A stretch of DNA of 64,000 nucleotides from NCBI GenBank assembly GCA_963697675.1, contig CAVOOW010000001.1:124001-188000 (forward strand), in the 5' to 3' direction. Under the pieces are notes generated by a model, which saw nothing but the letters and a program-made list of their open reading frames with translations, was not told the origin of the DNA and searched no databases. Positions 18,563 through 26,497 of this stretch are shown here, one piece after another. A program made the translations under genes and the position numbers. Position 1 is the stretch's first letter. The number at the start of each line of letters is the position of its first letter. Source of the DNA: CAVOOW01 sp963697675 (GTDB lineage: Bacteria; Actinomycetota; Actinomycetes; JACCUZ01).

Positions 18563-19756
18563 GTGAAGATCATCGACGCCCGAGTCATCGTCACCAGCCC
18601 GGGACGCAACTTCGTCACGCTCAAGATCACCACCGACGAGGGGCTGGTCGGCTACGGCGACGCAACCCTCAACGGCCGCGAGCTCGCCGTCGTGAGCTAC
18701 CTGAGGGACCATCTCGTCCCGCTGCTGCTCGGCCGCGACCCGCACCGGATCGAGGACAACTGGCAGCTGCTCTACCGCGGTGCGTACTGGCGGCGGGGGC
18801 CGGTCACGATGGCGGCCATCGCCGCGGTGGACGTAGCGCTCTGGGACATCAAGGCCAAAGCTGCGGGCCTGCCGCTCTACCAGCTGCTCGGCGGCGCCAG
18901 CCGCGACCGGGTCCGCGCCTACGGCCACGCCAACGGCCACGACCTGCCGGCTCTGTTCGACTCGATCGACGAGCAGCTCGCGCTGGGCTATCAGGCCGTC
19001 CGGGTGCAAACGGGGATCCCCGGTCTGGGCAGCGTCTACGGCGTCGACAGCGACGCCGCAAGCACGTCGTCGACCCCGGTCGAGGAGTGGGACACCGCGG
19101 CCTACCTCCGGCACATGCCACACGTGTTCGAAGAGGTCCGCAACCGCTTCGGCGCCGACCTGCCCCTGTTGCACGACGCGCACCACCGACTGACCCCCGT
19201 GGAAGCCGCACGACTCGGCAAGGAGCTCGAGCCCTACCACCTCTTCTGGCTCGAGGACGTCACCCCGGCCGAGAACCAGCAAGCGCTGCGCCTGGTGCGT
19301 CAGCACACGACCACACCGCTCGCCCTGGGCGAGGTGTTCAACACGGTCTTCGACTACCAGACGCTCGTGACCGAACAGCTCATCGACTACGTGCGATCCG
19401 CCGTGACGCACGCGGGCGGGATCACACCGATGCGTAAGCTGTGCGACTTTGCCGCCCTGTACCAGATCAAGAGCGGCATCCACGGGCCCGAGGACATCTC
19501 GCCGGTGGGCATGTCCGCCGCAGTGCACCTCGACCTGGCCGTCCACAACTTCGGCATCCAGGAGTACTCGGGCCACACTGCGCTGACCGACGAGACGTTC
19601 CGGCACGGCTACACCTTCGAGGACGGTCACCTGCACCCGGGCGAGGAGCCGGGACTCGGTGTCGTCCTCGACGAGGAGCTCGCCGCCGCCCACCCCTATG
19701 ACCCCGCGTACCTGCCGGTGAACCGCCTCAGCGACGGAACCGTCCACGACTGGTGA
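18563..19756 (+). CDS. manD: D-mannonate dehydratase (ManD, enolase superfamily)
   Basis: The protein has 397 residues, GTG start. It matches the RspA/ManD branch of the enolase superfamily along its length: VKIIDARVIVTSPGRNFV, YWRRGPVTMAAIAAVD, the metal ligands Asp205 (LLHDAHHRL), Glu231 (FWLEDVTPAENQ) and Glu257 (ALGEVFN), spaced 26 and 26 as in ManD. It converts D-mannonate to 2-keto-3-deoxygluconate using magnesium; low-activity sugar-acid dehydratases share the same sequence. No uronate isomerase or KDG kinase is near, so it is not in a classical hexuronate operon. Confidence 0.9.
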   Translation: MKIIDARVIVTSPGRNFVTLKITTDEGLVGYGDATLNGRELAVVSYLRDHLVPLLLGRDPHRIEDNWQLLYRGAYWRRGPVTMAAIAAVDVALWDIKAKAAGLPLYQLLGGASRDRVRAYGHANGHDLPALFDSIDEQLALGYQAVRVQTGIPGLGSVYGVDSDAASTSSTPVEEWDTAAYLRHMPHVFEEVRNRFGADLPLLHDAHHRLTPVEAARLGKELEPYHLFWLEDVTPAENQQALRLVRQHTTTPLALGEVFNTVFDYQTLVTEQLIDYVRSAVTHAGGITPMRKLCDFAALYQIKSGIHGPEDISPVGMSAAVHLDLAVHNFGIQEYSGHTALTDETFRHGYTFEDGHLHPGEEPGLGVVLDEELAAAHPYDPAYLPVNRLSDGTVHDW

Positions 19757-19824
19757 GCGATGAGTTCTGCGGCCGAGGGCTGTCTAACGCTGTAAGGACC
19801 CGGCCCAACGGACAGGAGACGACA

Positions 19825-20430
19825 ATGCGACTGACCCTGCACACCTTCCTCACCCTCGACGGCGTGCTGCAGGCCCCTGGCGGGCCGAGCGAGGACCCCG
19901 AGGGCGGGTTCGAGCACGGCGGCTGGTCGTTCCCCTACGGTGACGAGGACTTCGGGGCCGTCATGGTCGGGTGGTTCGCCCACGCCGACGCCTTCCTGCT
20001 CGGGCGCAAGACCTACGAGATCTTCAACGGCTACTGGCCCAAGATCACCGACGCCGACGACCCCATCGCAAGCAAGCTCAACGCGCTGCCGAAGTACGTG
20101 GGTTCGAGGACCCTCGACTCGGTCAGCTGGCACAACTCGTCACTCCTCGGCAGCGACGTCGCCAGCGACGTCGCCAAGCTCAAGGAAGAGCCCGGCGATG
20201 AGCTGCAGGTGCACGGCAGTGGTGAGCTCGCGCAGACGCTCATCGAACACGACCTCATCGACGAATACCGCCTGCTCGTCTTCCCGGTCCACCTCGGCTC
20301 CGGGAAGAAGCTGTTCCCCGACGGCGCGAAGGCAGCGGCGCTCCGACTCACCGGCACCTCGACGACAGCCTCCGGAGTCGTCATCAGTACGTACGTGCCT
20401 GCGGGCCCCGTGCAGTACGGGTCGTACTGA
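19825..20430 (+). CDS. RibD C-terminal / dihydrofolate reductase-like protein
   Basis: The protein has 201 residues, and the ATG at 19825 has GGAG eight bases upstream. The fold is DHFR/RibD: LHTFLTLDGVLQAPGG, DAFLLGRKTYEIFNGYW, LQVHGSGELAQTLIEHDLIDEYRLLVFPVHLGSGKKLF. Such single-domain proteins are common in actinobacteria as predicted NADPH-dependent reductases; the true substrate is generally unknown. It starts 68 bp after manD. A glyoxalase relic lies head-on downstream. Confidence 0.88.
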   Translation: MRLTLHTFLTLDGVLQAPGGPSEDPEGGFEHGGWSFPYGDEDFGAVMVGWFAHADAFLLGRKTYEIFNGYWPKITDADDPIASKLNALPKYVGSRTLDSVSWHNSSLLGSDVASDVAKLKEEPGDELQVHGSGELAQTLIEHDLIDEYRLLVFPVHLGSGKKLFPDGAKAAALRLTGTSTTASGVVISTYVPAGPVQYGSY

Positions 20431-20670
20431 CGGGCCGCACCGTCTCGCCCGGGAACTCCCGGTCATCAGGCGGCGTGTCAGTGGCGGTGCTGAAACGGAT
20501 GCGGTGACCGTCCGGATCCGCAATGTTCAGCTCGCGGACCCCAACCAGGTTCCGGGATTCCCCTGCCCGTTGAGGCAGAAGTGGATCTCCGAACCGGCGG
20601 CGTAGTACTGCAAGCTGGCTTCGACATCACGCACGTTCAGGATCGGGATGACCTTCTCCACGTGTGGCAC
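20430..20670 (-). pseudogene. Glyoxalase-superfamily (VOC) relic with two internal deletions
   Basis: From GTG 20670 the frame reads HVEKVIPILNVRDVEASLQ then jumps directly to GSEIHFCLNGQGNPGTW and soon stops; the continuation GVRELNIADPDGHRIRF appears in another frame. In intact VOC proteins of this kind about 15 residues follow SLQYY and about 35 separate GTW from WGVRELNI. So the first VOC repeat lost an internal piece and the second lost the strand-helix before its final strand. The pieces are well conserved, so the decay is recent. Confidence 0.75.
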
Positions 20671-20677
20671 GCGGTCA

Positions 20678-21196
20678 TCATGCCAGCCCGGACCGCGACG
20701 TTCTCGGCAGTTCATGCAGCACCACGTCGACCAGCTGGCCATCTGTCACGGTCGCGGTCATGTAGGTGCACGCAGGCTGGCGGCGACGATCGGTCGGGGA
20801 GCCGGGGTTGAGCAGCCGCAGCCCGGTTGCCGCGGTGGTGTCCCACGGAATGTGGCTGTGGCCGAAGACGAGCACGTCGACCTCGTCGTACACAGCCGCC
20901 ATGCGTGACTCACGGTTCGCTCGCGCACCGGTCTCGTGGACGACTGCGAACCGCACGCCCGCCAGCGTTGTCCGGGCCACCTCCGGCAGCACGTCCCGAA
21001 GCTCGCGGCCGTCATTGTTTCCGTAGACGCCGACGAGTCGCGACGCACGGGCAGCGACGTCGCGATGAAGCTCGGCCGATGTCCAGTCCCCCGCGTGAAC
21101 AACGACATCAGCGTCATCGACCGCCGTCCAGACCGCATCCGGGAGCGTCTTGGCACGAGAGGGTACGTGAGTGTCGGACAGGATCAGCAGTTGCAC
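20678..21196 (-). CDS. YfcE-like metallophosphoesterase
   Basis: The protein has about 172 residues. GTG 21196 opens the first strand (VQLLILSDTHVPS); GTG 21214 would add six residues. Motifs of the YfcE/MJ0936 family are complete: SDTH, HAGDW, GNND, VVHE and FGHSHIPW, a two-metal phosphodiesterase site. The physiological substrate is not established for this family. Its 3' end lies 8 bp from the glyoxalase relic. A 39-codon ORF with a strong ribosome binding site precedes it by 30 bp. Confidence 0.88.
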   Translation of the reverse strand: MQLLILSDTHVPSRAKTLPDAVWTAVDDADVVVHAGDWTSAELHRDVAARASRLVGVYGNNDGRELRDVLPEVARTTLAGVRFAVVHETGARANRESRMAAVYDEVDVLVFGHSHIPWDTTAATGLRLLNPGSPTDRRRQPACTYMTATVTDGQLVDVVLHELPRTSRSGLA

Positions 21197-21226
21197 GTCA
21201 CCACTCTTGCGCACCAGCCAATGGCG

Positions 21227-21346
21227 TCAGGAGGCGCTGCGGGAAACCTGGTCGGCCTGGGGACGCCGGCGAAGGCGGGACTTGCGTGGGACTCTGCGGT
21301 CTCGCAAGGCGACCTGCGCGAGGTAGTAGCCGCTGACGAAACGCAT
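21227..21346 (-). CDS. Small basic ORF (39 aa) with strong Shine-Dalgarno
   Basis: ATG 21346 is preceded by GGAGG eight bases upstream, the best ribosome binding site in this stretch. The peptide begins MRFVSGYYLAQVALRDRR and is very basic in its second half (KSRLRRRPQ), with 39 residues. It sits 30 bp upstream of the phosphoesterase gene on the same strand. It may be a small protein in its own right or a leader that couples translation to the next gene. I recognise no family, and coding is inferred from signal strength alone. Confidence 0.5.
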   Translation of the reverse strand: MRFVSGYYLAQVALRDRRVPRKSRLRRRPQADQVSRSAS

Positions 21347-21446
21347 GGGGGACCTCCGGTCTCCGTGGTGATGGTCGGTTGTTCTTCCTCACTAAGAGGC
21401 CGGAGGCGTGCGGCTAGATACGGGTGGGCCGAAAATTACGGTCTTC

Positions 21447-22682
21447 TCATACGACGACCACGGGATGCCGGACGATCGCGCCGAACAGGTACCCGCCGTT
21501 GTTGAAGGGCACGGTCGGCGGCTGAGTGCGTCCCTGCGCGTCTGTCGCGCGTGCCCACAGCTCGAAGTCTCCGGCCGGCCGCGGCGGGAAGGTGTAGCGG
21601 AACCTCACCCATGCACCGTTTCGGCGATTCAGCCGGGCCTGGGTCCAGGTTGCTCCCTGGTCGATGCTGACATCGACACGGTGGACGGGACTCGTGCCCG
21701 ACCAGGCGCGCCCGGTGACAGCAACCGGCGTGTACGCGGGCAGCTCGGCTCCCCGGGCCAGTTCCCAGGCGCTCTTGACGGTCTGCGTCGTCACCACCGG
21801 CTGGTCCGGGTAGGCATCGCCGGTCATGACGTACTGCTGCGTGTTCCACAGCGAGAACAACGGCTGGTCGGACACCTCGATCTGCCCGACCCACTTGATG
21901 TTCGCGACCCCGATCCATCCGGGCACGACCAACCTCAGCGGGAAGCCGTGGTCAGGCGGGAGTGGCTCGCCGTTCATCTCCAGCACCAACAACGCATCGT
22001 CGAGCGCCTTCGCGATCGGGATCGGTCGGCGTACGTGCCCATAGTCGACGCCGCCCGAGACGACGGTCGCGTCGAGACCGGAGGGCATGACGTCCACCGC
22101 TCGACGACTCAGCCCCGCCCTCTTGAGCACCTCGGCCAGTGGCACACCGCGCCAGCGCGCGACGCCGATCGCACCCAGCCCCCACTGCGTGCCGGGTGCA
22201 GGCGTGCCCTGTTGCAGGGCGAAGAGGCTCCGGCCGTTGCCGGCACACTCGATGAACGCGACAACCTCCCGCTGAGGAAGCCGTCGCAACTGGTCATAGG
22301 TAAAGGTCCGGCCCGGGCCATGGAGACCGCTGCCGAAGACTTCCAGCTGCCAGGTCTGGACATCGATCACCGGTGTAGCGGTGTGATCGCGGACGAAGAA
22401 GCGCTCGTTCGGGATCTTGTAGCCAAGGCCCGGCACCGCGTCCCAGCGCATCTCCGCGTTCGTGCCGTAGTTGACGAACCACTCCGGAGGCAGCGGCTTC
22501 ACGATCGGCGAGGCGGCGTCCAACGTGGCCGCGCGCGCCGAGCCCGCAGGTGCGAACTGCGCGATGCCGGAGGCCACGGACAGCGCGGCGCCCATCTTCA
22601 GGACATCGCGACGGGTGAGACCCGTGCGAGACCTCAACTGCTCAGACCTGGTGGTGAGAAAGGCCGCCTCGTCGGGGTTCAT
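21447..22682 (-). CDS. Tat-exported molybdopterin sulfite oxidase-like enzyme
   Basis: The protein has 411 residues. A twin-arginine signal (GLTRRDVLKMGAALS, Arg24-Arg25) and an alanine-rich cleavage area near 50 give export with bound cofactor. The molybdopterin domain has RFFVRDH, VAFIECAGNGR with Cys146 as molybdenum ligand, DYGHVRRPIPI, HGFPLRLVVPGW and IKWVGQIEV. The last 120 residues are the Ig-like dimerisation domain (VTGRAWSGTSPVHRVDV). It would oxidise sulfite or a related substrate outside the membrane. There is no haem domain or cytochrome partner nearby. A palindromic AT-rich promoter lies upstream. Confidence 0.9.
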   Translation of the reverse strand: MNPDEAAFLTTRSEQLRSRTGLTRRDVLKMGAALSVASGIAQFAPAGSARAATLDAASPIVKPLPPEWFVNYGTNAEMRWDAVPGLGYKIPNERFFVRDHTATPVIDVQTWQLEVFGSGLHGPGRTFTYDQLRRLPQREVVAFIECAGNGRSLFALQQGTPAPGTQWGLGAIGVARWRGVPLAEVLKRAGLSRRAVDVMPSGLDATVVSGGVDYGHVRRPIPIAKALDDALLVLEMNGEPLPPDHGFPLRLVVPGWIGVANIKWVGQIEVSDQPLFSLWNTQQYVMTGDAYPDQPVVTTQTVKSAWELARGAELPAYTPVAVTGRAWSGTSPVHRVDVSIDQGATWTQARLNRRNGAWVRFRYTFPPRPAGDFELWARATDAQGRTQPPTVPFNNGGYLFGAIVRHPVVVV

Positions 22683-22710
22683 GCCAACTCCTTCCGTCGC
22701 ACAGCACGAT

Positions 22711-22740
22711 TAGTTCATATTTTTCTCCATCGAGAAACTA
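22711..22740. promoter_or_regulatory. Palindromic AT-rich site upstream of the sulfite oxidase-like gene
   Basis: TTTCTC (22722-22727) and GAGAAA (22732-22737) form a perfect 6-bp inverted repeat with a CATC spacer, flanked by TAGTT (22711-22715) and AACTA (22736-22740) as an outer pair. The region is markedly AT-rich against its surroundings and sits about 30-60 bp before the start codon, so it is a likely promoter/operator. No regulator gene is adjacent, so a distantly encoded repressor or activator is inferred. Confidence 0.5.
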
Positions 22741-22784
22741 GTGTTAGACCTTAGCCGCTTCCCGCGAGGCCCTTCAAGGCCTCT

Positions 22785-22817
22785 CAGTGGGTGAGCTCAG
22801 ACAGTGGGTGAGCTCAG
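22785..22817. repeat. Tandem duplication at the end of the small protein gene
   Basis: CAGTGGGTGAGCTCAG occurs at 22785-22800 and again at 22802-22817, one base apart. The second copy covers the stop codon of the 62-residue gene at 22814. It looks like a slippage duplication of the 3' end and is harmless to the protein. Confidence 0.8.
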
Positions 22818-23002
22818 GCGCCGAGGTGGCCGAGCAGGTCATAGACGACGAACGCCGGCCACAGGATGCCTTCGCCGATGGCCCACAGGTGCTCCCAGAA
22901 GCCGTTGGCCTCCTGCCAGTAGTAGACGACGGCTCCAATGAGCCCCAGTCCGTAGACCGCACCTCCGCCGCCGCCCGCGCCCCTGTTCGACTTCCCTGAC
23001 AT
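22814..23002 (-). CDS. Small conserved membrane protein (62 aa)
   Basis: ATG 23002 has GGGAGGAACG directly upstream. After a glycine-rich N-terminus (GKSNRGAGGGGGAVYGLG) comes one hydrophobic stretch and then aromatic-rich YYWQEANGFWEHLWAIG and WPAFVVYDLLGHLGA. Short proteins of this pattern are widespread in actinobacteria and are predicted to sit in the membrane; their function is unknown. It is divergent from the luciferase-domain gene. Confidence 0.78.
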   Translation of the reverse strand: MSGKSNRGAGGGGGAVYGLGLIGAVVYYWQEANGFWEHLWAIGEGILWPAFVVYDLLGHLGA

Positions 23003-23082
23003 CGTTCCTCCCAGGCACCAGGGTGACAAAGGACAGGCTCGGGTCAACACCGCCCACGGTCAAGGGTGGGTACGGTGGCGAC

Positions 23083-23556
23083 GTGGCCCTCCCTGTTCGG
23101 GCCGGTCCTCGGCCCACCACTACGCCGACGAACCCGCACACCCAGCTCGACCAGCAGCCGACGGACGCCAGCCTGAGCAACCGACTGGCCACGAGGGTGT
23201 TCACCCTGCCGGGCGTGCTGGAGCGCGAGAGCGCCATCTCAGTGTCCGGCGCCCGAGCCCTCTGGCTCGATGACTCGCTGTCGGCCGGGCCCGCTGAGGC
23301 GTTCCTGATCGGGCGGGAGTTCGCCCACCTGCATCCCGGATCGGACCAGAGTTTGCACGCCATGCTCCCTCCCGCCCTGGTCGAGGAGGCGATCGATGCC
23401 GGGTGGGCCGAGCAGCATCCTGTCGCCCGACGCGGGCTGATCCCCGCGAACGCCGTCATGCTCTATGCCCCGCGGGACGACGGGGAGCTCGATGTCGTCG
23501 CGGGTCTTGTCGAGGCCTCGTACACCTTTGCCTCGACCGATCTGCACCAAGGCTGA
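23083..23556 (+). CDS. Luciferase-domain (DUF5519-like) protein
   Basis: The protein has 157 residues from GTG 23083; a longer reading from 23023 starts in sequence with poor coding character. Recognisable motifs are SVSGARALWLDD, EAFLIGREFAHLHPGSDQS, LHAMLPPALVEEAIDAGWAE and LYAPRDDGELDVV, the pattern annotated as a luciferase-associated domain in fungi and actinobacteria. Despite the name no enzymatic role is proven. The DUF3099-like gene starts 4 bp after its stop, so the two are co-transcribed. Confidence 0.75.
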   Translation: MALPVRAGPRPTTTPTNPHTQLDQQPTDASLSNRLATRVFTLPGVLERESAISVSGARALWLDDSLSAGPAEAFLIGREFAHLHPGSDQSLHAMLPPALVEEAIDAGWAEQHPVARRGLIPANAVMLYAPRDDGELDVVAGLVEASYTFASTDLHQG

Positions 23557-23560
23557 TGCC

Positions 23561-23803
23561 ATGCGCTGGCGACGGCACCGGGACGTCAGTTACAACATCG
23601 TGACGCGGACCGAGCGGGAGCGGCGCGACGACGAGGTGGCAAGCAGACGCAGGCGCTACTTCGCGATCATGATCCCTTGCCTCGCGCTCGTCGCCTTCGG
23701 TTTCCTCGTGCCTGCCCCGACACCGTTCCGGGTTGCGGCTCTGGCCCTGGCCGCACTGCTGCCGCCGGTCGCCGCGATCGTCGGCAACGCCAAACCCTGG
23801 TGA
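23561..23803 (+). CDS. DUF3099-like two-helix membrane protein (80 aa)
   Basis: ATG 23561 follows the preceding stop by 4 bp. A basic, soluble start (WRRHRDVSYNIVTRTERER) leads to two hydrophobic helices (YFAIMIPCLALVAFGFLV and FRVAALALAALLPPVAAIV). Size, position of the basic segment and the two spans agree with DUF3099 proteins of actinobacteria, whose function is unknown. The assignment rests on pattern only. Confidence 0.65.
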   Translation: MRWRRHRDVSYNIVTRTERERRDDEVASRRRRYFAIMIPCLALVAFGFLVPAPTPFRVAALALAALLPPVAAIVGNAKPW

Positions 23804-23934
23804 CACGTGAGCCACCAGCCTGCTCCGCGCGTCGTACCTCGGATCGGTTGCTCTCGGAGCCTCGACGATGCCGGTCGGCCGCCGTAGCCTCGAATCGACC
23901 CGGCAGTCCCCACGGCCCACTCGAGGAGGCAATC

Positions 23935-24543
23935 ATGTTCGTTCAGGTGATCGAGGGACGCGTGCAGGATGCGGCCGCCTTGCGCGCCGCGATCGACGAT
24001 TGGTTCCAGCAGGTCTCGCCCGGCGCCACCGGCTGGCTCGGTTCCACCGGCGGGGTCACCGACGACGGACGGGCCATCGCGTTGGTGCGCTTCGAGTCGG
24101 AGCAGGCGGCGCGGGCCAACAGTGATCGGCCCGAGCAGGACGAGTGGTGGGCGAATGCCTCGAAGTTGTTCGACGGCGAGCCCACCTTCAGCGAGAGCAG
24201 CGACATCGACCTCGACATCGTCGGCGACCCAGGTCGCGCCGGCTTCGTACAGGTGATGAAGGGGCGCGGCAGCGACCCCAAACGGGCTCGCGAGCTGATG
24301 GCCCAGGACTCCGAGGCCTGGGCCGCGTTCCGGCCCGACATCCTCGGCAGCCTCGGCATCGGTCACCCGGGTGGCGCCTACACGATGGCGATCTACTTCA
24401 CCTCGGAAGCTGCAGCCCGTGAGGGTGAGACCAAGGAGATGCCGGAGAACCTCAAGGCACAGATGGAGGAGATGGGCAGCCTGATGATCGGCGAGCCCGA
24501 GTTCTACGACCTGAAGGATCCCTGGATGCACGCACCGGACTGA
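23935..24543 (+). CDS. Tandem dimeric alpha/beta-barrel (ABM-like) protein
   Basis: The protein has 202 residues, and ATG 23935 has GAGGAGG seven bases upstream. Two similar halves are visible: FVQVIEGRVQDAAALRAAID near the start and FVQVMKGRGSDPKRARELM near residue 103, each followed by a helix and a strand with G-G/T-M-A-type endings. That is a duplicated ferredoxin-like fold as in antibiotic-biosynthesis monooxygenase (ABM) proteins. Catalysis is not evident. It stands alone, with a strong ribosome binding site and about 130 bp of spacer before it. Confidence 0.72.
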   Translation: MFVQVIEGRVQDAAALRAAIDDWFQQVSPGATGWLGSTGGVTDDGRAIALVRFESEQAARANSDRPEQDEWWANASKLFDGEPTFSESSDIDLDIVGDPGRAGFVQVMKGRGSDPKRARELMAQDSEAWAAFRPDILGSLGIGHPGGAYTMAIYFTSEAAAREGETKEMPENLKAQMEEMGSLMIGEPEFYDLKDPWMHAPD

Positions 24544-24754
24544 CGCTTCTTGGGAACGTTCTCATCCGTGATGCGGCGGGGCACGCCTCACGTTGCCGAC
24601 CGCGAACGGTGATCTCGTGTCACTTAACGTGATTGAATGATGATCACAGCTCGAGACCTCGGCTGGATTTCTGTTCCTACCAGGATTCGGGGTCCCGGAT
24701 GAGTTCCTGCTTCGTCCACTCACGTGTTCTGCGCGCTGACATGGCAGCGACGCA

Positions 24755-25696
24755 CTGAGAGTCCTGATCGCGGACGACGAGGCGACAACACGACTGATCG
24801 CCGAGGCGGTGTTGGTGCGGCTCGGCCACGAATGCAGCATCGCCACCGACGGGGCGCAGGCATGGGCGCTCTACCAGTCTCAGCAGCCAGATGTGGTCAT
24901 CAGCGATTGGATGATGCCCGGGCTCAGTGGGCCAGAGCTGTGCCGGCACATCCGCGAGCAACCGGCTGGCGACTACCCCTATTTCATCATGATCAGCGTG
25001 CACGATGCGCGGGAACGAGTGCTCGAGGGCATGGGGGCCGGCGCCGACGACTATCTCGTCAAGCCGCTGGACCCGGGCGATCTGCAGGCCCGACTGATTG
25101 CCGCCGAGAGAGTTACCGCTCTGCACAGCAAGCTGGCCCGTCAGCGAACCGAGCTCGAGGACCTGAACCGGGAACTCGGCGGTGTCGTGCGACGGGATCC
25201 CCTCACCGGACTTGGCAATCGCAGAGCCCTGGAGGAGGATCTCGCGCCGTTGGAGGCACGGGTGCGCCGGTACGGCCAGCGCTATTGCATGGCGCTGCTC
25301 GATGTGGACTTCTTCAAGGCCTACAACGACTCTTATGGCCACCAAGCCGGCGACCGGGCACTGCAGGCTGTCTCTGCGCAGCTCCTGTTCCACGCTCGAC
25401 TCGGTGACTCGATTTATCGCTATGGCGGTGAAGAGTTCCTGTGCCTGTTTCCCGAACAGTCTCTGGAGACCGGGACCCAGGCCGTTCACCGCATGCGTGC
25501 CGGACTCCAGAAGCTGGCCATCACCCACGCCGACAATCCGCTGGGTGTGCTTACCTTCAGCGCCGGCGTCGCCGTTCTGGACGGTGAGCACCCCCGAAAC
25601 GCAGGCGAGGTGCTGCGCGAGGCCGACAAGGCTCTCTACCGGGCGAAACAACTCGGCCGCAATCGCGTCGAGCACGGGAGCACGCCGACCGGCTGA
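24755..25696 (+). CDS. Response regulator with GGDEF output (start codon unclear)
   Basis: About 313 residues. The receiver domain begins LRVLIADDE, continues with VVISDWMMPGLSGPELC (phosphoacceptor Asp) and DYLVKPLDPGD, then a coiled linker and a GGDEF domain: RDPLTGLGNRRALEEDL, LLDVDFFKAYNDSYGH, active site YRYGGEEFLCLF and inhibitory RLGD five residues before it. The frame has no ATG or GTG before the receiver; CTG 24755 is the only upstream candidate. ATG 24741 reads MAATH and then a stop, and one extra C after CAC would join it to LRVLIADDE. So either a rare CTG start or a one-base loss. Confidence 0.82.
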   Translation: MRVLIADDEATTRLIAEAVLVRLGHECSIATDGAQAWALYQSQQPDVVISDWMMPGLSGPELCRHIREQPAGDYPYFIMISVHDARERVLEGMGAGADDYLVKPLDPGDLQARLIAAERVTALHSKLARQRTELEDLNRELGGVVRRDPLTGLGNRRALEEDLAPLEARVRRYGQRYCMALLDVDFFKAYNDSYGHQAGDRALQAVSAQLLFHARLGDSIYRYGGEEFLCLFPEQSLETGTQAVHRMRAGLQKLAITHADNPLGVLTFSAGVAVLDGEHPRNAGEVLREADKALYRAKQLGRNRVEHGSTPTG

Positions 25697-25770
25697 ACGC
25701 GATATGGCCGGGGTGAACATTTCCGCCGTACTCGTCGTACCTCTTCGGACCGCAACCGGAAGAGGAACCC

Positions 25771-26493
25771 ATGACGACGTCGACCCAGCAATCCCTGCCT
25801 CGACCAGGCGACACCGTTCCCGAAGGCTCGCCCCCGCGCATCCGCGCTCTCGCCCGTGCATCCGCGCTCGCGCTGGGCGGCTTCGCCGCCGCCGTGCTCG
25901 TAGCCGGCCTGCGCTCCCCCGGATACAGCCACAGATCCGAAGCGATCAGCGCTCTCGGGGCAAAGGACGCCGCGGCCCCTGAGGTCATGATGGTGGGGTT
26001 CTTGCTCCTCGCGGTCTCACTCCTCGCGGCCGGCGGCGTGCTCGCCAGGACGATCGCTGGCAAGGCGGGTCGAGTTGGCGCGCTGCTGGTCTGCCTCGCC
26101 GGCGTGGCCGCCGTCGTCACGGCGTTCGCCCAGGAAGACTGCTCGGATCTCAAGGCTGCGTGCGCCGCCCGCGAACGCGCGAACACTGTCTCCGGCGAGC
26201 ACGTGCTGCACAACCTGGTAGGGCTCGTGCTGTTCGCCGCACTCGTGATCGCGCTGTTCTTCCTCGCAGCCGGCCTTCGCCGCGCAACCGGTCGGGCCAC
26301 CCTCGCGCGTACGACCCAGGTCGTCGCGGTGGCCGCGCTCGGGCTCATGGTGTGGTTCGGATCCGACGCCTACGGCGACAACGGCGGGCTCGTGCAGCGG
26401 GCACTCATCGTGGTGGCCTGCGGTTGGCCGGCACTGCTCGCGACCTGGCTGGCTGGGCCACCTGCGCCGCCCGTTGACGTAATCCGGGCGTAG
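25771..26493 (+). CDS. DUF998 family membrane protein
   Basis: The protein has 240 residues. After a proline-rich soluble start, six hydrophobic helices follow. The family hallmark GYSHRSEAISALGAKDA, then PEVMMVGFLL, lies between helices 1 and 2, with SGEHVLHNLVGLVLF between 3 and 4. DUF998 proteins are polytopic membrane proteins without a settled role. ATG 25771 has GGAAGAGGA six bases upstream. It ends 4 bp before the methyltransferase gene that converges on it. Confidence 0.85.
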   Translation: MTTSTQQSLPRPGDTVPEGSPPRIRALARASALALGGFAAAVLVAGLRSPGYSHRSEAISALGAKDAAAPEVMMVGFLLLAVSLLAAGGVLARTIAGKAGRVGALLVCLAGVAAVVTAFAQEDCSDLKAACAARERANTVSGEHVLHNLVGLVLFAALVIALFFLAAGLRRATGRATLARTTQVVAVAALGLMVWFGSDAYGDNGGLVQRALIVVACGWPALLATWLAGPPAPPVDVIRA

Positions 26494-26497
26494 CCAC

